From: Micromonospora yangpuensis
Lineage (GTDB): Bacteria; Actinomycetota; Actinomycetes; Mycobacteriales; Micromonosporaceae
Assembly (NCBI RefSeq): GCF_900091615.1
Contig: NZ_FMIA01000002.1
Coordinates: 1,612,001 to 1,676,000, forward strand
DNA length: 64,000 nucleotides
Reading direction: 5' to 3'
The position numbers and the translations under genes were made by a program. Shown here piece by piece: positions 54,295-63,398 of this stretch. Position 1 is the first letter of the stretch, and each line of letters begins with the position of its first letter. Under the pieces are notes generated by a model. That model was not told the origin of the DNA. It did not search any database and saw nothing but the letters and a program-made list of their open reading frames with translations.

Positions 54295-54732
54295 TCAGGT
54301 CCGCCTGCGGCGCGCGATCTCGTCAGAGAGCTGCTGCACACGGGCCGGGTCCGCGTCCCGGGCAAGGGCGACGTAGTGGTCCATGACGGCGGGCCGGTAG
54401 CGCACGGGCAACCTCTGTCCTGGGGCGAGTCGGGTGAGCTCGGTGATCGTGAGGTCTTCGTCTGCGATACCGCGGAACGAGATGCCGTCGGCGGTCTCCA
54501 CATCAAACATCAGGACCACGCGAGGGTTGCTGTTCACCTCCCGCCAGTCGACGAGAACACCGAGCGCAAGCGCCCCCGTACGCAGTTCCGTATTGCGCTT
54601 CCGTGCGTCACTGCTCAGGAGCGGGTTCGGGGCGACGCCCGGGAAGTCGGGCCCGACGCCGAGCGACTCCCGACTCAGGTCGGGTCTGAGCTGCGCCATC
54701 AGATCGTTGATCTTCTTCTTCGAACCGAACAC
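54295..54732 (-). CDS. hypothetical protein
   Basis: 145 aa. The start MFGSKKKINDLMAQLRPDLS is basic; the middle has a beta-rich part (LALGVLVDWREVNSNPRVVLMFDVETADG, then LAPGQRLPVRYRP). The last 25 residues form an Arg-rich helix. The phrase G-x-x-x-PVRYxP occurs in several actinobacterial secreted or membrane-associated proteins of unknown role. No motif assigns a function. Confidence 0.55.
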   Translation of the reverse strand: MFGSKKKINDLMAQLRPDLSRESLGVGPDFPGVAPNPLLSSDARKRNTELRTGALALGVLVDWREVNSNPRVVLMFDVETADGISFRGIADEDLTITELTRLAPGQRLPVRYRPAVMDHYVALARDADPARVQQLSDEIARRRRT

Positions 54733-55136
54733 CCTGTCCCCTCCCTCACGCCGGTGCCGGAATCTCGGCCTGGCGTTTCGCCCTCACCGCGACTGTACGT
54801 CGCCGGCCCTTCCCTTCCGGCTCGGCGTCCGGGCCGGGCCGACGTGGCCAGCGTCGGGGCGCGAATCATCGAGGCCAAGGCATCGATCAGCGCGGACCGG
54901 TGATCGCCGCACCCGCCACTACCCCGGCCGCCTACCCGCCCATGCTGCATGCCACCAGGGAACTCGTCTTCGCCTCTCTCGACCACGGCGGGAGCATCCG
55001 TAGAGCGGGGCCCATCCGGCTGGCGACCGGAAGCGTTGAACCGGACCGACGCCTGCGCCGTTGGGGCTTGATCGGGAGCGACCGTGCCCGGCACCGGCTG
55101 GACGGTCGCGCCTCGCAGCACAGCGGAAGGAAGATC
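54733..55136. other. 404 bp with no supported gene
   Basis: An open frame joins this stretch to the next gene, but its sequence lacks gene-like character before ATG 55137, which has a good GGAAGGA site. I see no other feature. Confidence 0.4.
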
Positions 55137-56141
55137 ATGCCCACAGACCCGACGGACGACTCCGGCTTCCTGGATCTTCTCGACGACCCCTCCGTCAAGT
55201 GGCACGCATCCGATGCGTTGGATCTGGGGTTTCTGGACAAAGCCCTCCGTGACGGGCTGCCGGCCTCCTACCGGCGCCCGGGGTCGCAGTGGTGGAGCCG
55301 GTGTCTCTCGGGTTCGCCGAGCACGAGTGTCAAGGACGGGCACCCGTTCACCTCCTTCCTCGGCTACACGATGGAGAACTCACGTCTGTCGGTGGCGATC
55401 CGGACCGACGAAACCCGTCGCCCAGAACCGGGCCGGCTGTGGTTCCCCGACGAATATCTCACCAACAGTCCTATCCGTCCGGACCAGATCGTGGCGGTTT
55501 CCATAAACGACCAGACACTCCACTCACCCCTGTCCACGGTGCGGCCGAGTTCGATGGCACTGGATCTCGACCGGCAACACGACTACCTGCAGGGCAGCAT
55601 CGACTGGGCGGGACGCATCTGCGGAGGATCCACGGCGGCCAGGCTGCAGCAGGAGTTGCTGCCCCCGCTGGCACCGGGTGACCGCCGATTCAAGATGACG
55701 GGCGAGCAGACGGTTGCCCGGCAGATGACTGTTCTCCGCGAGGTCGCGGCCCATCTTCGGAAGGAACTCGGTCGGGAACCGACGGTGGCCGACGCCATCA
55801 GGCGCACCATCGACCTGGCCGGAAGCTCGGCCGCTGTCCGGTTCTGGAACGACCGGACCAAGCAGACCCTGGATGACATCAGCTTCCAGGTCCGGCACCC
55901 TCAGCCGAACCTGGTGTCCTTGAAGGGGCTGGTCCGGGATCGGCAACGACAGTCAGCCACAGCGACGGCGACAGCCACGGCGTCAGCAACGGCGACGGCT
56001 GCGGCCTCACGCCTGCCCACCTTCGGTAGCACCAGCCGTGCCGCTGTCCGGTCGGGTGCCGAACGGCCGGACTTCTTCTCCCGGAGCCGACTCCAGACAC
56101 TTTTCAACCGAGGCCGAGGAAGCAAGGCACCGACCCCGTAA
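55137..56141 (+). CDS. hypothetical protein with Ala/Thr repeat linker
   Basis: 334 aa with GGAAGGA before the ATG. The N-terminal 270 residues are a soluble mixed domain (GFLDKALRDGLPASYRRPG, SVKDGHPFTSFLGYTMENSR, LQQELLPPLAPGDRRFKMTG). A helical part follows (VLREVAAHLRKELGREPTVADAIRRTID). Residues ~275-295 are an Ala/Thr/Ser alternation from a short tandem DNA repeat, then a basic Ser/Arg tail. No family is recognised. Confidence 0.6.
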   Translation: MPTDPTDDSGFLDLLDDPSVKWHASDALDLGFLDKALRDGLPASYRRPGSQWWSRCLSGSPSTSVKDGHPFTSFLGYTMENSRLSVAIRTDETRRPEPGRLWFPDEYLTNSPIRPDQIVAVSINDQTLHSPLSTVRPSSMALDLDRQHDYLQGSIDWAGRICGGSTAARLQQELLPPLAPGDRRFKMTGEQTVARQMTVLREVAAHLRKELGREPTVADAIRRTIDLAGSSAAVRFWNDRTKQTLDDISFQVRHPQPNLVSLKGLVRDRQRQSATATATATASATATAAASRLPTFGSTSRAAVRSGAERPDFFSRSRLQTLFNRGRGSKAPTP

Positions 56142-56202
56142 GGCCCCGCCGCGCTGACCCCGTGAGCCCCCGCCGCGCGTCCACGGCGACCAGGTCGTGT
56201 CC

Positions 56203-57170
56203 TCAGCGGCTGACCGAGTGCGCTGGGCAGGGGCAGCCGGTCAGCTTGGTGGCCTCCGGCCCCCCGCCACCTGACTCGTCGGCCCCGGACAGCCGTCGGA
56301 AGGCCAGCCGGAAGAGCACCGGGATGCCCGAGCGGAGCTTGAAGAGGCTGTTGTGCCGTAGCTCGCCGGTGAGCAGCGTCGGCATGATCCGCACCAGCGC
56401 CCAGGCGGCGCGTACGTAGTGTCGGCGCTTGAACCTGATCGTGAACAGGAAGCCCAGGCAGAGCAGTTCGCCCCGGCGGAACCGGATCGTCCGGCAGTGC
56501 CGCAGCGACGCGAGCCCCTGGCGTTCGGCCTCGGCGAGACAACCTGTTTGGCCGTCAGGGTGGCGTGGCCGAGTTCGACCTGGACGGCCGCCGAGCCCCG
56601 GTTCGCGCCCGTCGTCGCCAGCTTCTCGGCCCGGCGTAGGTGGTCGTACGCCAGCTCGAACAGGTGGGCGTTGGCAAGCGGTTCGGAGAGTCGTAGCTGA
56701 AGGAACGCGTTGGCCTCGATCTCCTCCGGGCAGAGCTGCTGGTACTCCTGGCCGCGCAGGTAGTGGTGCAGGCAGTCGACGTCCCGGCCGCGCGCCTCGG
56801 CGATCCGGCCGAGGTAGTGGAAGGCGGTCGCGAGCCACCGGGCGACCCGTACGTCGGTGTCGGCGGCCGGTGCGAAGGTCACGGCGCGCCGCAGGAGCCG
56901 TTCGGCCTCCGCGAGGTCCTGGAAGGAGGTGAACAGGGCCGTTCCCTCGTGGGTGAGCGCACCGCACTCGAAGCGGGGGTCGACCGCGCCGCGCTCCACC
57001 CATTCGCGCAGCTGGCGGGAGGTGCGGACCGCGGCGGCGTACCGGCTGATGTTCACCTCGTACGCGCATTTCGCGATCATCGCCGTGCCCCACTCGTCGG
57101 TGCCCGGCACGGCGTGGCTGACGGCGGCGGCGATGGCGTCGCCCCGGGCGCGGCTCTGGCGTAACCCCAC
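56203..57170 (-). pseudogene. helical-repeat (TPR-like) protein, frameshifted
   Basis: From GTG 57170 one frame gives a helical-pair protein (ISRYAAAVRTSRQLREWVE, LAEAERLLRRAVTFAP, WLATAFHYLGRIAEARG, AYDHLRRAEKLATTGANRG). At about 56540 the coding signal moves to another frame (LAEAERQGLASLRHCRTIRF ... LWLASFRRLSG-like end to 56203). A one-base change accounts for it. It may be a true pseudogene or a sequence error. The pieces resemble the C-terminal half of TPR regulators. Confidence 0.55.
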
Positions 57171-57271
57171 AGCCGCTTCACGCGTCCATCATGCCCGTCG
57201 ATGACAAGTCCATTGTCGCCGCTCGCGGAGGGCGGTTCGTTCTGCGATCATGGCTCGATGCGGGGAGTGGC

Positions 57272-58174
57272 ATGAGCATCACGTCCGTGATCAACTACAA
57301 GGGCGGCGTCGGCAAGACCACGATCACCGCGAACCTCGGCGCCGAACTCGCCGCCCGTGGCCGCCGGGTGCTGCTGATCGACCTTGACCCGCAGGCCAGC
57401 CTCACCTTCTCGTTCTATCCGGCCGCCCAGTGGGAGGCCGAACTCGCGTACGAGAGGACCGTCCTGCAGTGGTTCGGCTCGGTACTGGCCGACGAGCCCA
57501 CCGCCGCGCTGCACCCGTACGTGCTTACCCCGGAACCGGCCAACGCGCTGCTGCCCGGCGCTGGCCGGCTCGACCTGATCGCCTCCCACCTGCAGCTCGT
57601 CGACGTCGACCTGGACCTCGCCGCGGCGCTCGGCGGGTCCCGGTTCCAGCACGGCAGCCCGCACTTCCTGCCGCTGCACCGGGCGCTCGCCGACGCGCTC
57701 GCCACCGAGGCGTTCGCCGGGTACGACGACATCCTGATCGACTGCGCGCCCAACTTCACCATGGTCACCCGGACGGCCATCGTGGCCAGCGAGCACATTC
57801 TGACCCCGGCGAAGCCGGACTATCTCTCCACGCTCGGCATCGACTACCTGCGCAGCAAGGTCTCCGAGCTGGTCAGCGACTTCAACCGGGTGGCCACCCC
57901 CGGTCCGACCATCGACCCGCAGTACCTGGGCGTGGTGTTCACTATGATCCAGTACGCCGGCAGCGCGCCGATCTCCGCGTCCCGCAACTACCTGCGGCTC
58001 ACCGACAACCTGGAGGTCCCGGTGTTCCGGCAGACCATCCGGGAGAACAAGACCCTGTTCGGTACGGCCGGCGAACGGCACCTGCCCGCCGTGCTCGTGC
58101 CGAACGCCAACGACAAGGTGCAGTACGAACTCCAGCAACTGGCAAGCGAGTTCCTGGCCCGTACCCGCGCCTGA
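57272..58174 (+). CDS. ParA-family ATPase
   Basis: 300 aa from ATG 57272. The deviant Walker [20 protein letters not shown] lies at residues 5-23, with the signature Lys. Walker A' is [16 protein letters not shown], Walker B is [16 protein letters not shown]. The protein lacks an N-terminal HTH, as in chromosomal ParA/Soj and orphan ParA-like proteins that position cargo. No ParB follows; instead the next gene, 15 bp on, is a small SAP-like protein. Plasmid partition, positioning of a complex, or phage-related function are all possible. Confidence 0.85.
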   Translation: MSITSVINYKGGVGKTTITANLGAELAARGRRVLLIDLDPQASLTFSFYPAAQWEAELAYERTVLQWFGSVLADEPTAALHPYVLTPEPANALLPGAGRLDLIASHLQLVDVDLDLAAALGGSRFQHGSPHFLPLHRALADALATEAFAGYDDILIDCAPNFTMVTRTAIVASEHILTPAKPDYLSTLGIDYLRSKVSELVSDFNRVATPGPTIDPQYLGVVFTMIQYAGSAPISASRNYLRLTDNLEVPVFRQTIRENKTLFGTAGERHLPAVLVPNANDKVQYELQQLASEFLARTRA

Positions 58175-58189
58175 GAAGGAGAGCCACCG

Positions 58190-58597
58190 GTGTCCGACCC
58201 CGCCGACCTCGCCCACGCCGTACTCCTGCGGGTGGCGGAGTTCGTCCGCGCGCTCCCCGCCGACCAGCTCGCCGCACTGGCCGACGGCACGGCGAAACTG
58301 GCCGTCATCGACAAGGCCCGGCCCGCCGCCCGCCCGGCCGCGGCGGCGTCGCCCGGCGTGGACACCGACCGGGTACGCGCCGACCTCGCGGCGATCGGCG
58401 ACCGGGCGGCCGGCGCACGCTACCTCGCGGACCTGAAACTCACCGTGGCGAAGCTGCGGGCCCTGGCCAGGGAGCTGGGCATCACGGTGCCCAGCAAGGC
58501 CAAGAAGGCCGAGATCGAGCAGGACATCCTGCAGTGGACGGTGGGCCGCCGGCTCGACTCCGCCGCGATCAGTCGTCCGCCGGCTGCCCGGGGCTGA
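58190..58597 (+). CDS. small protein with Rho_N/SAP-like C-terminus
   Basis: 135 aa from GTG 58190, with AAGGAGAG upstream. The N-terminal half is helical (AHAVLLRVAEFVRALPADQLAALADGTA). Residues ~85-125 (TVAKLRALARELGITVPSKAKKAEIEQDILQWTVG) match the SAP/Rho_N helix-extension-helix that binds nucleic acid. It may be the DNA-binding partner of the ParA-like ATPase, in the place where ParB would be. Its 3' end overlaps the convergent helicase gene by 29 bp. Confidence 0.65.
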   Translation: MSDPADLAHAVLLRVAEFVRALPADQLAALADGTAKLAVIDKARPAARPAAAASPGVDTDRVRADLAAIGDRAAGARYLADLKLTVAKLRALARELGITVPSKAKKAEIEQDILQWTVGRRLDSAAISRPPAARG

Positions 58598-60770
58598 CCG
58601 CGGCCTGCGGCTGCCCGGGGCTGACCGCGTCCGCCGGCCCGGAGCTGACCGGGTCCGTCGGCCGGAGGGTGGCCCGTACCTGGGTCAGGATGTCGTCCCA
58701 GAACGCCGGCGGCGCGGCGCCGCGCAGCTGACCGGCCAGGTGTTCGGCCAGCCGGTGCGCCTCCCGCCTGGTGAACGCCGCGTCCGGCTCGTCGTCCACC
58801 GGCGGCCGGGGGCGGGCCGGCGCGTCCAACGGCACCGGGTCGCCGGTGCAGACGATGTCGAGGTACCCGGTGGTACGGGTGAGCGCGACGTAGAGCAGCC
58901 GGTGGCCGCGTTCGTCACTGGCCACGATCTCCTCCGGCTCGACCACCACCACCGCGTCGAACTCCAGGCCCTTGGCCTCCTGTGGGCTGATCAGGTTGAC
59001 CGCGCCGCCCAACTCGCCCCGGTCGGCGCTGCTCCAGGTCATCCCGTTGGCGGCCAGCGCCGCCTCGACCGGCCGCCGCTGCCGGGGCGGACAGACGACG
59101 CCGACGAACCGGCCGGCCTCGGCGTGCTCCCGCGCCACCGTGACCGCCCGGCCGGCCAGCTCGGCCAGGCCGACCCGGTGCACGCCGGTCTCCGCCGGCC
59201 CGTCCCGGACCACCTCCACCGGCGCCGTACCCGGCGCGGCCACCGACAACAGCGGCACCGCCGTCGCGTACGCCTGCCGGGGTACGCGGTAGCCGTACCG
59301 CAGCGGGGTGATCCGGGCCGGGTGCCCGGTCGGCAGGTGGGCGAGCACCTCGTCCCACGAGTCGCGGGCCCAGCTGCCGGTGGACTGGGCGAGGTCACCG
59401 ACCACGGTCAGGGAGCCGGTGGCGCTGCGCCGGGCCACCGCGCGCAACTGCATCGGGGAGAGGTCCTGCGCCTCGTCCACCACCACGTGGGCGTACCGCC
59501 GGCCCGGCCCGTCGATCAGGTACGCCAACTCGTCCAGCAGCGACAGATCCGCCGCCGACCAGGTCTCCCGGGACAGCCGGTCCGCGCCCCGCCGGTGCAG
59601 CGCCGCCACCTCCGCCGAGGTGAACTCGTCAGCGGCGGCGGCACGCAGCCGGGCGGTGGAGCCCAGCAGGTCACGCAGGAAACCGGTCGGGTTCTGCTGG
59701 GGCCAGAGCCGCTCGACGAGGTTACCGACCGCGTCGGCGCCGGCCGGATCGACGCCGGTCCGGGCGGCCACCAGGGCGGCGAGCCGGTCCCGCAGCAGCT
59801 GCCGCCGACCCGCGTACGGCAGGGCGGCGGCCCGCGCCGCGGCGAGCGCCTCGGCCACCTCGACGCCGGGCAGGGTGACGAACCGGCCGCCGACCAGCAA
59901 CCGCTCCGCCGGGTCCGGCGCGCCGATCCGGGCGTCCAACGCGCGGGCCAGCAGCCCGGCCATCCGGGCCGCACCCTTGATCCGGGCGACCGCATCCCGC
60001 TCGGTACGCCCCCGCGGCACGTCCGGGGCGAGCCGGCCCACGTCGCGCAGCTCCACCCCCTCGTCGCCGAGGGCCGGCAGCACCTGGCCGATGTAACGTA
60101 CGAAGGTCGGGTGCGGCCCGACCACCAGCACGTCGGCGGCGGCCATGTCCGCCCGGTGCTGGAACAACAGCCACGACACCCGGTGCAGCGCCACCGCGCT
60201 CTTGCCGGTGCCGGGGCCGCCCTCGATCACCAGCACCTGGTCCCGCGGGGCACGGATCAACGCGAACTGCGCGGCCTGGATGGTGGCCACGATGTCCCGC
60301 ATACTGCCGGTACGACCACGGGTCAGCTCGGCCAGCAGCTGCGCGTCCACCGCCTCGGCGATCTCGGCCATGATGGTGTCGGTGATGTCCTCGATGGTGT
60401 TGCCGGTGCAGGTGAAGGCCCGCTTGCGGCGTACTCCGGCGGGGTTGTCGGGCGTGGCCTCGAACCAGCCGGCGGCGGCCGGCGCGTGCCAGTTGACCAC
60501 CAGCACCCCGCCGTCGGCGTCCCGGATCAGGTGCCGCCCGACGTACCGGGTCTCGCCCGTCTCGGCGTCGACCCGGCCGAACGCCACCGCCTCGCCCGCC
60601 GAACCCAACGCCCGCCGGGCGGTCTCGGCGTAGCGGCGCAGGTGGGCGGCGGCACCGGTGTGGGCGGCGGCGGACGGCAGCTGCCGCAGGTCGTCGCGCC
60701 GCCGGTCCCGGTGCTTCGCCGCCGCGTCGAAGTACGCCTGCTCGCTGGCGATGTCGGCTTCCCTGGACAC
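58569..60770 (-). CDS. HelD/HelR-type UvrD-like helicase (RNA-polymerase recycling)
   Basis: 733 aa from GTG 60770 with GAGGGGGG upstream. It starts with the HelD N-terminal helices (READIASEQAYFDAAAKHRDRR), then GRHLIRDADGGVLVVNWHAP, the typical HelD entry motif. UvrD motifs follow: LVIEGGPGTGKSAVALHRVS near 187, VVVDEAQDLSPMQLRAVARR and LISPQEAKGLEFDAVVVVEP. Actinobacterial HelD releases stalled RNA polymerase; the HelR branch gives rifampicin tolerance. The C-terminal 25 residues are a Pro/Gly/Ser/Val tail from a short DNA repeat. The gene stands alone. Confidence 0.85.
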   Translation of the reverse strand: MSREADIASEQAYFDAAAKHRDRRRDDLRQLPSAAAHTGAAAHLRRYAETARRALGSAGEAVAFGRVDAETGETRYVGRHLIRDADGGVLVVNWHAPAAAGWFEATPDNPAGVRRKRAFTCTGNTIEDITDTIMAEIAEAVDAQLLAELTRGRTGSMRDIVATIQAAQFALIRAPRDQVLVIEGGPGTGKSAVALHRVSWLLFQHRADMAAADVLVVGPHPTFVRYIGQVLPALGDEGVELRDVGRLAPDVPRGRTERDAVARIKGAARMAGLLARALDARIGAPDPAERLLVGGRFVTLPGVEVAEALAAARAAALPYAGRRQLLRDRLAALVAARTGVDPAGADAVGNLVERLWPQQNPTGFLRDLLGSTARLRAAAADEFTSAEVAALHRRGADRLSRETWSAADLSLLDELAYLIDGPGRRYAHVVVDEAQDLSPMQLRAVARRSATGSLTVVGDLAQSTGSWARDSWDEVLAHLPTGHPARITPLRYGYRVPRQAYATAVPLLSVAAPGTAPVEVVRDGPAETGVHRVGLAELAGRAVTVAREHAEAGRFVGVVCPPRQRRPVEAALAANGMTWSSADRGELGGAVNLISPQEAKGLEFDAVVVVEPEEIVASDERGHRLLYVALTRTTGYLDIVCTGDPVPLDAPARPRPPVDDEPDAAFTRREAHRLAEHLAGQLRGAAPPAFWDDILTQVRATLRPTDPVSSGPADAVSPGQPQAAVSPGQPADD

Positions 60771-60889
60771 GCAACGCCCCCCTCGTGCCGGTCCGACCGA
60801 CGGGACTCGGCCGGCCCACCGTACCGGCCGGATCCGACCGCGGACGAGTCGCCGACCGGGCCGGTGAGCGGGCCTCTGCGGCAGATGTC

Positions 60890-61330
60890 AGGCCCCGACA
60901 CGGTCCTTCCTTGGCGAACCGCGCCGCGAGGTCGGGGAGGTGCAGGGCGGTGGCCGCCGCAGTGGCGGTGAGCAAGGCGTCGATCGCGAGTTGCGTCATC
61001 GGCATGCCCAGGCTCAGGACCTTCGGATTCACGCCGCCCTGGATCTCGTCGACGAACGGTCGAAGCCCGGTGTCGTAGTTGGCCAGCGCGGCCGGCAGAT
61101 TGTCGGGGTGACGGTTGACCTGACCAGCCAGCACGTAGGCGCCGACGAGTCCACCGGAGACGCCCATGTCGATGTAGGGGGAGGCACAGTGGGCGGCGTC
61201 GCCGATGACAACGACCCCCAGGTGTCGATGCGGACCTGGTGACCTCCGTCCCGGATACGACCGTCGGAGGCGATCCGGGGCACGAACCAGTACGCCATGT
61301 GGATCCCGGTGCGCCAGTACGGATCCTGAC
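60890..61330 (-). pseudogene. fragment of an FAD-dependent monooxygenase
   Basis: VVVIGDAAHCASPYIDMGVSGGLVGAYVLAG is the GD motif and flanking helix of aromatic-ring/TetX-like monooxygenases, followed by LPAALANYDTGLRPFVDEIQ. The preceding strand (MAYWFVPRIASDGRI) lies in another frame. The FAD-binding N-terminus is missing and no proper stop follows. A remnant only. Confidence 0.65.
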
Positions 61331-61471
61331 CGCACGGAAGCAGGGCGCGGCGGATGCGGGAGCCCTGCTAGCTCCGCTTGCCGAGTACGGCATCCGCATC
61401 TGCCGTTTCCGTCCGTGGCTCGGCGGGTGCTCGCTGGTGCCAGGGTGGTTGGCCGCTGTTCTTCACCTGCC

Positions 61472-61678
61472 TCAGATTCCACCGACCCCACCCGCACCGC
61501 TGCCCGCGCTGCCATCGCTCGGGTTCCGGTGCTCGTCGAGTCGTCTGCGGGCTTCGGTGGAGGCCTGCAAGTTACGAATCTGGCCCTCGTCGAGGGCTGC
61601 CTTGCGCTGCGAACGACGCCACAGCGAGACCGCTGCAACGACCACGACCCCGATGATCAGAACTACGAGCCAACGCAT
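61472..61678 (-). CDS. small membrane protein
   Basis: 68 aa from ATG 61678 with GGAGG 8 nt upstream. One membrane helix WLVVLIIGVVVVAAVSLW near the N-terminus is followed by a basic RRSQRKAALDEGQIRNLQAS segment and a Gly/Ser tail. Function unknown. Confidence 0.6.
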   Translation of the reverse strand: MRWLVVLIIGVVVVAAVSLWRRSQRKAALDEGQIRNLQASTEARRRLDEHRNPSDGSAGSGAGGVGGI

Positions 61679-61760
61679 GTCGACCTCCGCCGGGTGAGCG
61701 ACCGTAAGCCCGATTGACCGTCCGTGCGCCAATCGCTGCTTTCAGTATGCGCGGCTCCGG

Positions 61761-62510
61761 TCAGGTGGACGGCATGCCGGCCCGGTGAGCGGGGTTGGAC
61801 AGGGCGGGGATCTGGTCGAGCTGGTCGGGGCGGAGGTGGGGCGCGACGATCCCGGAGAGGGCTTTGCGTCGTGGCGGGAAGCTCAGGACCTCGTGTGGGG
61901 TGACGGCGAGGTCGACCGGAAAGTCGTGGCCTGCGTGGGGTAGCGCCTCGTCGAGGAGTTGCCCCTGGTGGATGGTGGTGGCGATGACGGTGTCGGCAGT
62001 GGCGAGGCCCGCGTCGGCGAGCAGGGCGGCTTCCAGGTCCGCGTAACCTGCCCCTTTGCCGATCCGGACACCGTCGCGTCGGCTGATGGCGACGCTACCG
62101 CAGACGATCAGGTCGATGGGCTGCATCTCGTCCGGGCCCACGGTGGGAGCGACCTCCGGTGCTCCGGCGCTGGTCGCGGCGATGTCGAACGGCGCGTCCA
62201 AGGTGGCGGGGTCGAGAAGGTAGAAGGGCTTGGGCGCGGCGAGGCGTGGTACCGCCAGGTAGAGCAGTTTGCCGTCCTGGAGCGCCCGCACTCGGACGGG
62301 AAGTTGGGCGCGGTCGGGGTTGCACTTGATCACCCGTGCCGCCTTCCAGGCATCCAGGGCGGCGAGCCGGTCGGCTGCGGCGTCCTTGCCGACGAAGTCG
62401 GGGATGTGTCCGTGTACCCCGGCGGGGGCGGCGTTCTCACGTTCGAGGAGGTCCCAGACATGCTGTCGGACGGCCTGCTTGGCATGGTCGATCTCGGCGA
62501 GGCTGCTCAC
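61761..62510 (-). CDS. 5-formyltetrahydrofolate cyclo-ligase family protein
   Basis: 249 aa from GTG 62510 with GGAG before it. The start KQAVRQHVWDLLE, the middle VIKCNPDRAQLPVRVRAL and the end DLIVCGSVAISRRDGVRIGKGAGYADLEAALL with LAVTPHEVLSF follow the MTHFS family. The usual GxGGGYYDR box reads GKGAGYADLE, a feature of the MTHFSD-like or plant-like branch. The canonical enzyme makes 5,10-methenyl-THF from 5-formyl-THF with ATP; activity of this branch is uncertain. Confidence 0.8.
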   Translation of the reverse strand: MSSLAEIDHAKQAVRQHVWDLLERENAAPAGVHGHIPDFVGKDAAADRLAALDAWKAARVIKCNPDRAQLPVRVRALQDGKLLYLAVPRLAAPKPFYLLDPATLDAPFDIAATSAGAPEVAPTVGPDEMQPIDLIVCGSVAISRRDGVRIGKGAGYADLEAALLADAGLATADTVIATTIHQGQLLDEALPHAGHDFPVDLAVTPHEVLSFPPRRKALSGIVAPHLRPDQLDQIPALSNPAHRAGMPST

Positions 62511-62520
62511 GCGGTGGCTC

Positions 62521-62838
62521 CTACGGGGTGATCAGGGTGAGGAGTCGGTCGTTGACGTCCTGGACGGCGGGTTGGTCCCGCCAGGAATGTAGTTGGCGTG
62601 CCGCGCCGCAGGCGAGATCGATGCCCCCTCCGGCCCGGATTCCTTCGATCGCCGATCGTCGATCATCGGCGGAGGCAGGCTGCGGCTTCGACCTGGCGTG
62701 GCGCGATGGTGAACCTTGCCCAGGACGACGGCGATGAGTCGTCAGGCGTCCTCCAGCACAGCGTTCACCCCATCGGCCCTGCTCAGAAACCGCCAGCGAT
62801 CCGTTGAAGTGACCCGGGCAGGTGTAGATCTTGGACAC
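62521..62838 (-). CDS. doubtful ORF upstream of the cyclo-ligase gene
   Basis: 105 aa, ending 10 bp before the cyclo-ligase start. The last 40 residues (GGGIDLACGAARQLHSWRDQ) could be a real helical end, but the middle is Arg/Pro/Ser-rich shadow-like sequence. The start lies inside the palindrome at 62803-62881. It may be a decayed gene or no gene. Confidence 0.25.
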   Translation of the reverse strand: MSKIYTCPGHFNGSLAVSEQGRWGERCAGGRLTTHRRRPGQGSPSRHARSKPQPASADDRRSAIEGIRAGGGIDLACGAARQLHSWRDQPAVQDVNDRLLTLITP

Positions 62839-62881
62839 TTACCGTCCAAATAGAACGGTAAGTGTCCAAGATTCACTTCAA
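62803..62881. repeat. nested inverted repeats
   Basis: Perfect 18-bp arms (62828-62845, ATCTTGGACACTTACCGT, and 62855-62872) enclose 9 nt. Outside them, TTGAAGTGA (62803) and TCACTTCAA (62873-62881) form a second inverted pair. AT content is higher than in the surroundings. No T run follows, so a plain terminator is unlikely. Confidence 0.75.
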
Positions 62882-63046
62882 GGCACGGTGCCGGCGGTGG
62901 TGTGGGGCCGGTTGATCGGCCTCAAGGGTGGTGGGTCGGCGGGTGCTCAAGGCCGTTGTTCGGTCCCCGGGAGACGCCCAGGCGATCCGGAAGCTCGGCG
63001 CTTCCGTGGAACCTCCGCCGTCGGCCGGCCCTCGCCTGGTGCAGCG

Positions 63047-63283
63047 CTATGCGCTTTCGTCGCGAGTGTCGGTGACGAAGACGCCCACACCCTGCCGGCC
63101 CTCCAGGACGCCTGCCTCAAGCAGGATGTCGATGGCCTTGCGGACCGTGACGCCCGAGGTGTCGTACTGCTCGGCGAGTTCCCGGGTGGTCGGGAGCTTG
63201 TCGCCGGGCTTAAGGACGCCTGCGGCGATCTTGGCTTGGATCTCCCGTCGGATCCTTCGCCACAGCGGCTCGTAGGGCACCAT
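63047..63283 (-). CDS. small GntR-family regulator
   Basis: 78 aa, a bare winged helix: YEPLWRRIRREIQAKIAAG, LKPGDKLPTTRELAEQYDTS, GVTVRKAIDILLEAGVLEGR and QGVGVFVTD. No ligand-binding domain follows, as in short GntR proteins of actinomycete mobile DNA and of small regulatory pairs. It is divergent from the XRE gene at 63399. Confidence 0.85.
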   Translation of the reverse strand: MVPYEPLWRRIRREIQAKIAAGVLKPGDKLPTTRELAEQYDTSGVTVRKAIDILLEAGVLEGRQGVGVFVTDTRDESA

Positions 63284-63398
63284 GGCCGGAGTTCACCACA
63301 GCTCTCGTCCGGTCTTGCCGCCTATGCCTTTCTTAGCTTGAAAGACTTGTTTGGTTGTAAACTGCCATCGAGCAGCGAAACGACGAGGGGAGGTGACC

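Noticed and set aside
55956..56010. Possible CRISPR-like or minisatellite array
   Set aside because: It is a short ACGGC-type codon repeat for Ala/Thr inside a coding frame; no spacer structure. No CRISPR array was seen anywhere in the window.
58740..60971. 743-aa plus-strand ORF
   Set aside because: Antisense to the HelD-type helicase, with repetitive Arg/Gly/Pro composition.
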